Source: Mesotaenium endlicherianum (Eukaryota; Streptophyta; Zygnematophyceae; Zygnematales; Mesotaeniaceae). Taken from it: a stretch of DNA of 62,239 bases. Numbering within the stretch: the first letter of the stretch is position 1; every line of letters starts with the position of its first letter. The notes under the pieces are model-generated. The model worked only from the letters and a program-made list of their open reading frames with translations. It ran no database searches and was not told where the DNA came from. Where the stretch lies: positions 1,323,308 through 1,385,546 of the forward strand of contig WELA01010100.1 in assembly GCA_009602735.1 (NCBI GenBank), read 5' to 3'. Below, one piece after another: positions 10,388 through 21,611 of this stretch. The translations under genes and the position numbers were made by a program.

Positions 10388-11329
10388 TGTGACGTTTCTG
10401 CTTTTCGAGAGGATCTTTCCACGGTATTCAAGGAATATTTAATTCAAGTGGGAGGAAAATCTGTATACTTGTGGAAATTGACGAATACTCAAAAGAGCGA
10501 AAGTGAAAACTAACGTAGAATGTGTGCTTGTGAGAGTTGCACTCACAATTACTCTGCAGGTATTTATACCTGCACAACATGAGGCACTGGAGTGCTTCGA
10601 GTCACCACCTAGGGCACTGGTTCATGTTCAACGAAAACGGTCAAAGGGACGTGTTCCATTTGGCCGAATGCTCGAAACGCGTAGTTGGCCGTTTGGAGAA
10701 TTTTCGACGGTTTCCGGAAAACCGTTCAGCGCCAAACGGGCGTTTTCGTGTTCTCGCGACTTACCGAAAAAGTCGCGATTGATCGCGGAGTCGCGTACAC
10801 ATGCTTTCGTCATGAACCGGTAATTTAAATAGCTACTTTGGCCAATCGGTTACGTGTGAACGTTTCAAACGAAAGTCGCGGGTTCAAATCCGCTCGGATG
10901 CAAAGCGACTTTGCATATTTCGTTTCGTTTGACTTTACGATTGTTTGTTCATATTAATGATACGACAGTTTCTTCGTATTACGACTAGTCGTAACCCAAA
11001 ATCTGTGATTGTCCATCATTCGTAATAATGACAATCAAAATAACTTAATCAAACAATGACTAATTAAATTATTATCTCATAATTATTCAAAGTAACTTTA
11101 TGAATAATTATGTTGTACTTTTGCGAAGTAGTCGAATTACGTTACGACGCTTTTTGCAATAGTATCTCGGTCGTTTCGCCAATCGACCGAAAATTAATCG
11201 GCACACGTGTGTGGCGAATAATTCAATGTGATGCAATCATTTATCAAATAACTCATGATAAATAGTATAACGTATTTTAGGCAATTGGGAAAACGTCCCA
11301 AATACGCCTAAAAAGCTCACATCGTTACA
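10388..11329 (-). mobile_element. Solo LTR of the element C family, nested in element A
   Basis: It starts TGTGACG and ends CGTTACA, matching the LTR of element C at 54312-55223. The flanks GAAGA (10383-10387) and GATGA (11330-11334) look like a 5-base target duplication with one change. It sits exactly between protease and methyltransferase, whose reading frame resumes directly after it. The orientation is minus by comparison with element C. The same insertion is at 38816-39757 in element B. Confidence 0.75.
10839..10891 (+). other. tRNA-like A/B box pair in LTR
   Basis: TGGCCAATCGGTTACGTG resembles a Pol III A box and GGTTCAAATCC (10881-10891) a B box. The better-preserved copy at 54754-54807 has GGTTCGAATCC. 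No complete cloverleaf forms, so this is not called a tRNA gene. It is on the strand opposite to the LTR's own coding direction. Confidence 0.35.
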
Positions 11330-12330
11330 GATGATCCTTTTCGCAAGAGAGGAGTAGTAGTGCTGGAATTGTTCGCCGAACTTGGTTCTGGAACCATCTC
11401 ACTGATTCAGCGAGGTATCTAGGTATCCAAAGTGCTATATGTGGACAAAGATGAGAGTGCTTTCACAGCATTTAAGGAGATCATAAGTCAGATGCGGCAA
11501 ATGCATCATTTCAAGGCGTTGGTGCCTGCTGACTTTAGTTTGGTGCGTCTTGCTAAAGGAAACATTCTCTATGTGAAGTCTAAGGACCTGTATGGTTACA
11601 GGATTGACTGGATCTTTGCGGGATTCCCTTGTCAACCTTTCTCTCAAGCTGGGAACAAAAGGGGATTCAATGACCCGCGAGCACAACACTGGGGATGGAT
11701 GGTGAAAATCATCAGCTGCTGCGGGAATGCCAGCATCTCTACCTACCAGTATTTGTGTCAGAGAATGTACATCCAGGGATGGATTACAACCAGATGAAGC
11801 CAAGAGATCCATGGCTGGTCTTCGACTCCACCCTCGGTCATCATGTATTGATCAACGATGCCAGGCACGGAGGACTCTCACACCGGGCCAGACTATTCTG
11901 GACCAACGGCATGTCCATTGAAGTCCTGAGGGAGATGGAGGAGATTACGAGGCGCTCACCAACAGCAGTATCTGTGGGAGAAGCACTGACGGTGGAAACC
12001 AAGCCAGTGATCAGGAGGGATTCCTACCCACAGTACGTCGTCAATGAGCCAGGCCGGCCAAGGGTGGTGCTGCCCACCTTCGCAGCAAACCCAGGATTAC
12101 GCGCATTCGTGAATGGAGGACCAGGAATGGTCAAGAATGCGCACGACGGGGAAGCACCGTGGAGAGAGCCAAAAACTGAAGAGAGGGGAAGGTGCCTGGG
12201 GGTACCCAACTCCATTGCACAAGAAATTGTTGCGATGGTGGGACAGGACAACGCTGGGAAGATATTCGGCAATATGATTGGGCATCACTCCATGACGTGG
12301 TTGGTGGAGACGATTATGACTTGGCAGCAG
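11330..12330 (+). pseudogene. Cytosine-5 DNA methyltransferase domain (DNMT3-like), element A
   Basis: The methyltransferase motifs occur in order: motif I VLELFAELGSGT (about 11358), a motif II-like YVDKDES, motif IV GFPCQPFSQAG with the catalytic PC (PCQ 11627-11635), motif VI ENV (11761-11769), motif VIII SHRARLFW (about 11875), a motif IX-like VVLPTF, and motif X FGNMIGHHSMTW (about 12262). The short length and HRAR-type motif VIII recall DNMT3/DRM-type enzymes; that subfamily call is inference. It would methylate cytosine C5 using S-adenosylmethionine. Breaks: TAG at 11420-11422 just after motif I, and a 2-base loss near 11715 relative to B (CAGCTGCTG versus CAGCATGCTG) that shifts the frame between motifs IV and VI. 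Confidence 0.85.
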
Positions 12331-14329
12331 ATGACGTTCTCTGACAACCCTATGCCCAGGCCAAGACCAGTAACGATTGGAGTCCATGTGGTGCCAACCT
12401 CTGATCAGAGAGCTATCAGAGAAGCGCACCGGCGACAAGAAGAACATAGTGTTGAAAGGGATGTAGCTGAGGCTGACCAAGATGAAACACTCAGAGAAAC
12501 CAGAGTGGTGGAGCTGACCAAGTGTCAAGATCTATTGGCGCGAATTGACAATCGGATGGCGGCTCTACACGACCCTCTGGAAAGAGAGCTGCGAAGGTTG
12601 CGAGAAGACGTAGCCATGGAAGACCAGGCAACTCGTGCAGCAAACCCTTTGGTGAGCGCTGCAGCAAGCAAACCACAAGAGGTTCCATAATCTGCAGAAC
12701 GTGCCAGCCAGGTATTTGTGAGGATGCCGGAATGGGAGGACAATACCACTTCTAAATTACGAAATATGGCCCTAGATCAGGTCTACGAAAGCCCATCCCT
12801 AGACGCGGTAGTGTCAAGACATGAAGAACGCCAGTGCAATATTGGCGAATGGGCCGAAGAATGCAGTCAGAATTCAGGATATTCTGGAGGGTCTGGAAAG
12901 ACCATTTGCCTGGAGGTGATCTTTGAAGAACGCAGGAAGGAGACGGTCGAGAGATTGCCCGCCAAATCTGTTTTGATGAGCCCAGAGCCAGAGGCCAAAG
13001 GGCAACCACAAGACACAGTTGGCAGCACAGCTGAGTCGATCACCAGGCAAATTATGGTGCAGTTGCTGGAAGCAGACGCCCCTCGACTCAAGGAAGAGAA
13101 AGTGGCGAAAGCAGCTCGCGCTCTACAATCAGCCATCATCAACATGGCGAGGCTCAACACAGGAGGGGATGAAGAACAGCGGCCTCCTGGAATAGAGAAG
13201 CCAGAGGAGGGAGAGGATGCAGAGATGCAAGACCTCCCAGAGTTTGAGTTGCCATTACTTAACAATGGAGGGGAAGCCAAGGAAGAAATTCCACGTTTTC
13301 CCACGCCAGAGTTGGATCTGCTTGACTTGCAGGAGCTGAGGACAGACGACTGGGTAGTTGACCACCTGATGGGGCAAAGCCCGGCAGACCTTTATGAAGA
13401 ACTAAGGTCACCAACAGTACCCCTACTGCCAGTCTTTCAGTGGCAGAGCTCAAGTCAACCGCACGACCGCCGCAACGGCAGGAGGTAACTGCCTGCACTG
13501 CTAAAGTGGAGACAGCGCAAGGTAAGCCCAAGGGTCGCGCAAGCAGACCAAGGAAGGTGGCCCGTGATGGTAACGCATCTTTTAGGAGGATGCTAAAGCG
13601 ATATTTCAAGCATAAGGGGAAGGCTCAGAGAGAGGGCGTTCCGCGAGGAACCACAGCCCCACCTCCTCCACCTCCGCGGGATATTCTGCAGAGAAAGGGA
13701 GAGGACGGCTTGATTCGCAGGGCAATGGCATTGGGCATTAGTGTGCCGCCAGGCATAAACACGCCCTTGTTGCAACTATCAGATCTTAGGATGCAGAGGC
13801 CGGAGGCACCTGCTTCCATAACACCTGTAATCCCAGAATGGGAATTGATGGATCTGAGAAACACCACCAGCCGCTTGACCGCAGCAAATGATGCTTTCCT
13901 TGCACAACTAGCGGCACCTCAAAGGTCGCAAACGTTGGCGCAGGCATGGACGATCACACCACCCGCAAGGGAGGAGTATGGCACGACCGTCGCCCGCATG
14001 GCTATTATTGAGCGAGAATGGGGCTGGGTAATCAGCCCTAGGACAGATCCTGCAGGCTGACCAGTGGCAAACCAACCTTGGCCATGTGAAGAAGGAGGAA
14101 CCGGGACCAGTTGGACTGCAGTCGACGAAGAAAGATTCTCGAGGCAACCCATCCGGAGGCGCCTGACGTACACCTCACAGCAGGAGAGGCGACGCGTCAT
14201 TGGAAAAGGTAAAAAGCCTAGGAAACAGGCTGCAGAGCCTATGGCAACGGAGGGAGCAAGCTGTAAAGCCAGCTATCCCACCTTCTAAGAATCAGGCAAC
14301 AAGCCTGAGAGCCAGAATCAGCCACAAAA
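12331..14329 (+). pseudogene. Linker region between DNMT and RT, element A
   Basis: About 650 residues with no family I recognise. The first part is charged and helical (ERELRRLREDVAMEDQ). It then passes a TAA at 12688-12690 that is also in element B, an acidic stretch (PEEGEDAEMQDLPEFELP), a basic segment (RRMLKRYFKHKGKA) and a proline run. Relative to B, a 4-base deletion near 13412 shifts the frame, and other breaks follow near 14058 and 14288. Position suggests a spacer or an extra domain of the polyprotein. Confidence 0.5.
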
Positions 14330-15248
14330 ATGGTCTCAGCCCAGCAGAAAGCACAAGTAGAAAGGTTGCTGAAGAAACACCGCAAGGTGTTTTCTTTTAC
14401 TAAGGAGAAGATTGGTAGAACCACTGCCGGTGTGTGTGAGATCACACTAACTACTAATAACCTAGTCAAACTTGGGCCGCATAAGCTTAATCAGACAGAG
14501 TGGGACGGTGTGCAGAAAACTTGCGAAGAGCTGCATAAGCTCCGCATGATTGAAAAATCTACCTCACTGCATGGGGCTCCCACAGTAGTAGTCGCTAAAA
14601 AGGACGAGCCCGGCAAGTACACTGCCACTCGCATGTGTGGAGATTACAGGCGACTGAATCTCTACACGGAGCGAGACAGCTATGTGATGTCTACGCCGGA
14701 GCGGATTTTTGCAATTGCCACCACCGAAAAGGTGTTCAGCACCATCGATCTGCGCCAAGGCTTCAACCAGATCCCTGTGAAAACTAAAGATCGAGGTAAG
14801 ACCGCTTTCTGGGCTCAAAGGGAACTTTGGCAATGGACAGTAATGCCATTTGGGCTGAAAAATGCCCCAGCCATATTTCGGAGGACTATAGATAAAGTGC
14901 AGGAGGCGCTGGATTATGCTAAGCCATACATTGACGATGTGGTAGTATTCAGCAAGTGCAGATTCTTTGAGGCACACGTGCCTTACCTAGGACATGAGAT
15001 TGGGAACAATGCTATGTCTCCTCAGGCTGTGAAGACTAAGGCCATTTTCAAAATACCTGCACCTGCGAATGTGTCCAAGCTGAAAGCTCTGTTAGGGCTA
15101 AGCGGATACTATCGTAAGTTTGTGAAGGATTATAGCAGAATTGCTAAACCCCTGACGGAACTCTTGAAAAAGGATGTGCCTTTTGTGTGGACAGAAGCTC
15201 AGGAGAAAGCTATGAAAGAGCTTAAGGAGCGGCTGGTAACAGCCCCAG
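14330..15248 (+). pseudogene. Reverse transcriptase domain, element A
   Basis: Ty3/gypsy RT with GAPTVVVAKKD, CGDYRRLN, TIDLRQGFNQIPV, MPFGLKNAPA and the catalytic YIDDVV box. Immediately after VVFSK an 81-base (27-codon) in-frame segment present in element B is missing, bounded by an AAG microhomology. The thumb (LGLSGYYRKFVKDYSRIAKPL) follows. The frame is interrupted after LVTAP by the solo LTR. Confidence 0.85.
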
Positions 15249-15963
15249 TGTAAGGTTATGAAAGTGTATTTTGTTTCTTTCTAGTATTTTATATGCATAG
15301 AGTGTGATTTTAGAAGAACTTTGGCCTTTATTTCAAGTCATTTGGACAAGTATTGAGATAATTATGAATTTTGGAAGTTTTGTGAGTTTTTAATGTCACA
15401 GATTCTATGTAGTGACAAGGACAGGTTCAGTGACAAAATTTTTGGTTGGAGTCCAGGAAGTAGGACATTGAAACATGAGGGTTCTAGAAACTACGTACAA
15501 TTACGTAGACTGCGAAAGTGATTGTGGAATTTCTAGAAACTCCGTGAGGAGTTAGTGGATTGTGTAGTAGAATATTCTAGAGCGTGATTGTGTGCGTGTG
15601 AGTGTGCTAGCTAGTCCAACTAGGCAAGGTCACCTACATGGAAGGAGCCATAGGAGAAGGTTCTGGAGATACTTTGCTAGAGAGGACACTTAGAGTTGAA
15701 GCATAAATGGGAAGCACAAAGAGGTAGAGGGGGCTTATTCTATTCTAGTCTAACCTTCGTATCTTGTACACGACTTTTCGTAATAAAGTGAGTTCTTTTG
15801 CACTCCTCTCTCATTTTGCCCTCCAACTCTTGCAAGGTTGGCATACCACCAGGCCACTCCACCTTGTGTATGCAACTAGGAGAGGTCCTCGTGCACGCTT
15901 CCACTCACGGGTGAGGGTGCGTGAGTGTGCATGGGCGCACTCCCCGCACCCTTCCCCCTTTCA
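15249..15963 (+). mobile_element. Solo LTR with perfect 5-base target duplication
   Basis: 715 bases starting TGTAAGG and ending CTTTCA, flanked by CCCAG on both sides (15244-15248, 15964-15968). Element B lacks it at the same position, giving a clean empty site. It contains an AATAAAG polyadenylation-like signal near 15782. The family is not that of elements A or C; its ends resemble the solo LTRs at 52110 and 57692. Confidence 0.8.
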
Positions 15964-17290
15964 CCCAGTCCTGCGAACGCCATACTACTCCAAGCCGTTC
16001 AATCTGCACACTGACTGGAGTCGTGTGGAAATTGGCGCAGTGCTCACTCAGGCCGCAAGCCCTAGAGAGGAGTATGTCATTGCCTATGCCTCACGCCCTA
16101 ACAATCGAGCGGAGAGCAACTACTCGTCCTACGAAGGAGCGCTGTTGGCAGTGGTTTGGGTTGTCACACACTTCAGAGAGTATCTGTGGGGAAGACCCTT
16201 CACGCTGATCACGGATCACTCACCATTACTATGGCTGATGAAGAATGGAGACCTCACTGGTAAGTTGGCTCGCTGGGCTCTTAAGCTGCAAGAGTACCAA
16301 ATGACGGTGGTGCACAGAGCGGGAGTGCTCAACAACGACGCCGATGGACTCAGCAGGAACCCAGACCCATCTTCAGACGACAAAACAGGAGCTCGAGAGG
16401 ACGAAGATCCGAGCAGCCCAGCAGAGTTGGTGGCCTGCCTAGCCAAAATGGCTGGAATGGTAGCATCAGGTGAAGCTGAGCCTCTACCCCTGTTCAGTCC
16501 AAACGTCTGGAAAGATCAAGCTACTATGCACTGGCTGAAGACGGGAACTCACTTGGAAGGGCTATCAGTGAAGGAGAAGGACCAGGTAAGCCATCGAGCT
16601 AAAAGGTTTTGCTGGAAACGCAACAACCTCTTCAAAATTGAAGGTACTGGTCAGGAGAAGTTAGTGCCAAAACCCATCAGGAGACGAGCTCTTGTGCAGG
16701 AAATGCACGAGAACACTGGACACTATGGTGTCAAGAAGACGTATAGTCTTTTAGAGCTGTCTTACTGGTGGAGGGGCATGAAGCAGCAGTGTGAAGATGT
16801 GATCAAGGCCTGCCAAAGCTGTGATCGCGTCAAGGCTGGTTTTACACAGCAACATCCACACTTGCAACCTTTGCCAATCATGGGCATAGGCTGCCGCTGG
16901 AGCTGCGATCTCGCAAGTGAGCTACTGCTGTCTAAGCGAGGTAACAAGTATATCATGGTCATGATTGAGCATTTCTCTAAGTGGATAGAGGTTGTGCCTC
17001 TGACTGCTAAGGAGAGTCTAGGGACCGCGGAAGCACTCCTCAACGGTGTGATCGTGCGTCATGGAGCTCCAGCAGAAGTGCTGACAGACCAAGGGTCTGA
17101 GTTCCAAGGGTCTTTTCAAAAACTCTTGGATAGATGCTTCATCGATCATCGCACTACATGTAGAGATCATCCGCAAGCAGATGGTCTGGCAGAAAAGATG
17201 GTGCAAACCAATAAGTCTGCTTTGCGCAAGTTTTGCCTTGAGCATGACAAGCGTGACTGGGATCTAGCCCTGCCATGGCTGGTTATGGGT
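15964..17290 (+). pseudogene. RNase H and integrase, element A (first copy)
   Basis: RNase H starts LHTDWSRVEIGAVLTQ with the first catalytic Asp intact, but the conserved ELLAV is ALLAV, so the catalytic Glu is lost. TDHSPLLWL follows. Integrase has the HHCC zinc site (MHENTGHYG..CQSC) and the core D,D,E residues in CDLAS, LTDQGSEF and HPQADGLAEKM. The sequence is cut at an n after LPWLVMG. Confidence 0.8.
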
Positions 17291-17291
17291 N
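17291..17291. other. Assembly join (single n)
   Basis: A single undetermined base. To its left is mid-integrase; to its right is sequence already seen from about 11647 (mid-methyltransferase). This is a contig junction rather than natural sequence continuity. Confidence 0.85.
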
Positions 17292-17342
17292 TCAAGCTGG
17301 GAACAAAAGGGGATTCAATGACCCGCGAGCACAACACTGGGG

Positions 17343-18338
17343 ATGGATGGTGAAAATCATCAGCTGCTGCGGGAATGCCAGCATCTCTACCTACCAGTAT
17401 TTGTGTCAGAGAATGTACATCCAGGGATGGATTACAACCAGATGAAGCCAAGAGATCCATGGCTGGTCTTCGACTCCACCCTCGGTCATCATGTATTGAT
17501 CAACGATGCCAGGCACGGAGGACTCTCACACCGGGCCAGACTATTCTGGACCAACGGCATGTCCATTGAAGTCCTGAGGGAGATGGAGGAGATTACGAGG
17601 CGCTCACCAACAGCAGTATCTGTGGGAGAAGCACTGACGGTGGAAACCAAGCCAGTGATCAGGAGGGATTCCTACCCACAGTACGTCGTCAATGAGCCAG
17701 GCCGGCCAAGGGTGGTGCTGCCCACCTTCGCAGCAAACCCAGGATTACGCGCATTCGTGAATGGAGGACCAGGAATGGTCAAGAATGCGCACGACGGGGA
17801 AGCACCGTGGAGAGAGCCAAAAACTGAAGAGAGGGGAAGGTGCCTGGGGGTACCCAACTCCATTGCACAAGAAATTGTTGCGATGGTGGGACAGGACAAC
17901 GCTGGGAAGATATTCGGCAATATGATTGGGCATCACTCCATGACGTGGTTGGTGGAGACGATTATGACTTGGCAGCAGATGACGTTCTCTGACAACCCTA
18001 TGCCCAGGCCAAGACCAGTAACGATTGGAGTCCATGTGGTGCCAACCTCTGATCAGAGAGCTATCAGAGAAGCGCACCGGCGACAAGAAGAACATAGTGT
18101 TGAAAGGGATGTAGCTGAGGCTGACCAAGATGAAACACTCAGAGAAACCAGAGTGGTGGAGCTGACCAAGTGTCAAGATCTATTGGCGCGAATTGACAAT
18201 CGGATGGCGGCTCTACACGACCCTCTGGAAAGAGAGCTGCGAAGGTTGCGAGAAGACGTAGCCATGGAAGACCAGGCAACTCGTGCAGCAAACCCTTTGG
18301 TGAGCGCTGCAGCAAGCAAACCACAAGAGGTTCCATAA
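17343..18338 (+). pseudogene. DNMT motifs VI-X and start of linker (second copy)
   Basis: Frame identical to 11695-12690: ENVHP, SHRARLFW, VVLPTF and FGNMIGHHSM, then a charged helical tail, ending at the same TAA. Motifs I and IV are missing here because the copy starts within motif IV. Confidence 0.7.
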
Positions 18339-18365
18339 TCTGCAGAACGTGCCAGCCAGGTATTT

Positions 18366-19970
18366 GTGAGGATGCCGGAATGGGAGGACAATACCACTTC
18401 TAAATTACGAAATATGGCCCTAGATCAGGTCTACGAAAGCCCATCCCTAGACGCGGTAGTGTCAAGACATGAAGAACGCCAGTGCAATATTGGCGAATGG
18501 GCCGAAGAATGCAGTCAGAATTCAGGATATTCTGGAGGGTCTGGAAAGACCATTTGCCTGGAGGTGATCTTTGAAGAACGCAGGAAGGAGACGGTCGAGA
18601 GATTGCCCGCCAAATCTGTTTTGATGAGCCCAGAGCCAGAGGCCAAAGGGCAACCACAAGACACAGTTGGCAGCACAGCTGAGTCGATCACCAGGCAAAT
18701 TATGGTGCAGTTGCTGGAAGCAGACGCCCCTCGACTCAAGGAAGAGAAAGTGGCGAAAGCAGCTCGCGCTCTACAATCAGCCATCATCAACATGGCGAGG
18801 CTCAACACAGGAGGGGATGAAGAACAGCGGCCTCCTGGAATAGAGAAGCCAGAGGAGGGAGAGGATGCAGAGATGCAAGACCTCCCAGAGTTTGAGTTGC
18901 CATTACTTAACAATGGAGGGGAAGCCAAGGAAGAAATTCCACGTTTTCCCACGCCAGAGTTGGATCTGCTTGACTTGCAGGAGCTGAGGACAGACGACTG
19001 GGTAGTTGACCACCTGATGGGGCAAAGCCCGGCAGACCTTTATGAAGAACTAAGGTCACCAACAGTACCCCTACTGCCAGTCTTTCAGTGGCAGAGCTCA
19101 AGTCAACCGCACGACCGCCGCAACGGCAGGAGGTAACTGCCTGCACTGCTAAAGTGGAGACAGCGCAAGGTAAGCCCAAGGGTCGCGCAAGCAGACCAAG
19201 GAAGGTGGCCCGTGATGGTAACGCATCTTTTAGGAGGATGCTAAAGCGATATTTCAAGCATAAGGGGAAGGCTCAGAGAGAGGGCGTTCCGCGAGGAACC
19301 ACAGCCCCACCTCCTCCACCTCCGCGGGATATTCTGCAGAGAAAGGGAGAGGACGGCTTGATTCGCAGGGCAATGGCATTGGGCATTAGTGTGCCGCCAG
19401 GCATAAACACGCCCTTGTTGCAACTATCAGATCTTAGGATGCAGAGGCCGGAGGCACCTGCTTCCATAACACCTGTAATCCCAGAATGGGAATTGATGGA
19501 TCTGAGAAACACCACCAGCCGCTTGACCGCAGCAAATGATGCTTTCCTTGCACAACTAGCGGCACCTCAAAGGTCGCAAACGTTGGCGCAGGCATGGACG
19601 ATCACACCACCCGCAAGGGAGGAGTATGGCACGACCGTCGCCCGCATGGCTATTATTGAGCGAGAATGGGGCTGGGTAATCAGCCCTAGGACAGATCCTG
19701 CAGGCTGACCAGTGGCAAACCAACCTTGGCCATGTGAAGAAGGAGGAACCGGGACCAGTTGGACTGCAGTCGACGAAGAAAGATTCTCGAGGCAACCCAT
19801 CCGGAGGCGCCTGACGTACACCTCACAGCAGGAGAGGCGACGCGTCATTGGAAAAGGTAAAAAGCCTAGGAAACAGGCTGCAGAGCCTATGGCAACGGAG
19901 GGAGCAAGCTGTAAAGCCAGCTATCCCACCTTCTAAGAATCAGGCAACAAGCCTGAGAGCCAGAATCAGC
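18366..19970 (+). pseudogene. Linker region (second copy)
   Basis: Same sequence and same frameshifts as 12718-14329. Function unknown. Confidence 0.5.
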
Positions 19971-19977
19971 CACAAAA

Positions 19978-20896
19978 ATGGTCTCAGCCCAGCAGAAAGC
20001 ACAAGTAGAAAGGTTGCTGAAGAAACACCGCAAGGTGTTTTCTTTTACTAAGGAGAAGATTGGTAGAACCACTGCCGGTGTGTGTGAGATCACACTAACT
20101 ACTAATAACCTAGTCAAACTTGGGCCGCATAAGCTTAATCAGACAGAGTGGGACGGTGTGCAGAAAACTTGCGAAGAGCTGCATAAGCTCCGCATGATTG
20201 AAAAATCTACCTCACTGCATGGGGCTCCCACAGTAGTAGTCGCTAAAAAGGACGAGCCCGGCAAGTACACTGCCACTCGCATGTGTGGAGATTACAGGCG
20301 ACTGAATCTCTACACGGAGCGAGACAGCTATGTGATGTCTACGCCGGAGCGGATTTTTGCAATTGCCACCACCGAAAAGGTGTTCAGCACCATCGATCTG
20401 CGCCAAGGCTTCAACCAGATCCCTGTGAAAACTAAAGATCGAGGTAAGACCGCTTTCTGGGCTCAAAGGGAACTTTGGCAATGGACAGTAATGCCATTTG
20501 GGCTGAAAAATGCCCCAGCCATATTTCGGAGGACTATAGATAAAGTGCAGGAGGCGCTGGATTATGCTAAGCCATACATTGACGATGTGGTAGTATTCAG
20601 CAAGTGCAGATTCTTTGAGGCACACGTGCCTTACCTAGGACATGAGATTGGGAACAATGCTATGTCTCCTCAGGCTGTGAAGACTAAGGCCATTTTCAAA
20701 ATACCTGCACCTGCGAATGTGTCCAAGCTGAAAGCTCTGTTAGGGCTAAGCGGATACTATCGTAAGTTTGTGAAGGATTATAGCAGAATTGCTAAACCCC
20801 TGACGGAACTCTTGAAAAAGGATGTGCCTTTTGTGTGGACAGAAGCTCAGGAGAAAGCTATGAAAGAGCTTAAGGAGCGGCTGGTAACAGCCCCAG
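19978..20896 (+). pseudogene. Reverse transcriptase (second copy)
   Basis: Identical layout to 14330-15248, including YIDDVV and the 27-codon loss, and interrupted at the same base by the solo LTR. Confidence 0.8.
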
Positions 20897-21611
20897 TGTA
20901 AGGTTATGAAAGTGTATTTTGTTTCTTTCTAGTATTTTATATGCATAGAGTGTGATTTTAGAAGAACTTTGGCCTTTATTTCAAGTCATTTGGACAAGTA
21001 TTGAGATAATTATGAATTTTGGAAGTTTTGTGAGTTTTTAATGTCACAGATTCTATGTAGTGACAAGGACAGGTTCAGTGACAAAATTTTTGGTTGGAGT
21101 CCAGGAAGTAGGACATTGAAACATGAGGGTTCTAGAAACTACGTACAATTACGTAGACTGCGAAAGTGATTGTGGAATTTCTAGAAACTCCGTGAGGAGT
21201 TAGTGGATTGTGTAGTAGAATATTCTAGAGCGTGATTGTGTGCGTGTGAGTGTGCTAGCTAGTCCAACTAGGCAAGGTCACCTACATGGAAGGAGCCATA
21301 GGAGAAGGTTCTGGAGATACTTTGCTAGAGAGGACACTTAGAGTTGAAGCATAAATGGGAAGCACAAAGAGGTAGAGGGGGCTTATTCTATTCTAGTCTA
21401 ACCTTCGTATCTTGTACACGACTTTTCGTAATAAAGTGAGTTCTTTTGCACTCCTCTCTCATTTTGCCCTCCAACTCTTGCAAGGTTGGCATACCACCAG
21501 GCCACTCCACCTTGTGTATGCAACTAGGAGAGGTCCTCGTGCACGCTTCCACTCACGGGTGAGGGTGCGTGAGTGTGCATGGGCGCACTCCCCGCACCCT
21601 TCCCCCTTTCA
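20897..21611 (+). mobile_element. Solo LTR (second copy of 15249-15963)
   Basis: Same TG...CA ends and the same CCCAG flanks as 15249-15963, so it arrived before the duplication or is the same molecule assembled twice. Confidence 0.8.

Noticed and set aside
10839-10891. Functional tRNA gene
   Set aside because: A and B boxes are present, but the anticodon and T stems do not pair properly and the module recurs inside LTRs.
15249-15963. Intron between RT and RNase H
   Set aside because: Removal at GT-AG leaves one extra base compared with element B, while removal at the TG...CA borders with CCCAG duplication restores the B sequence exactly.
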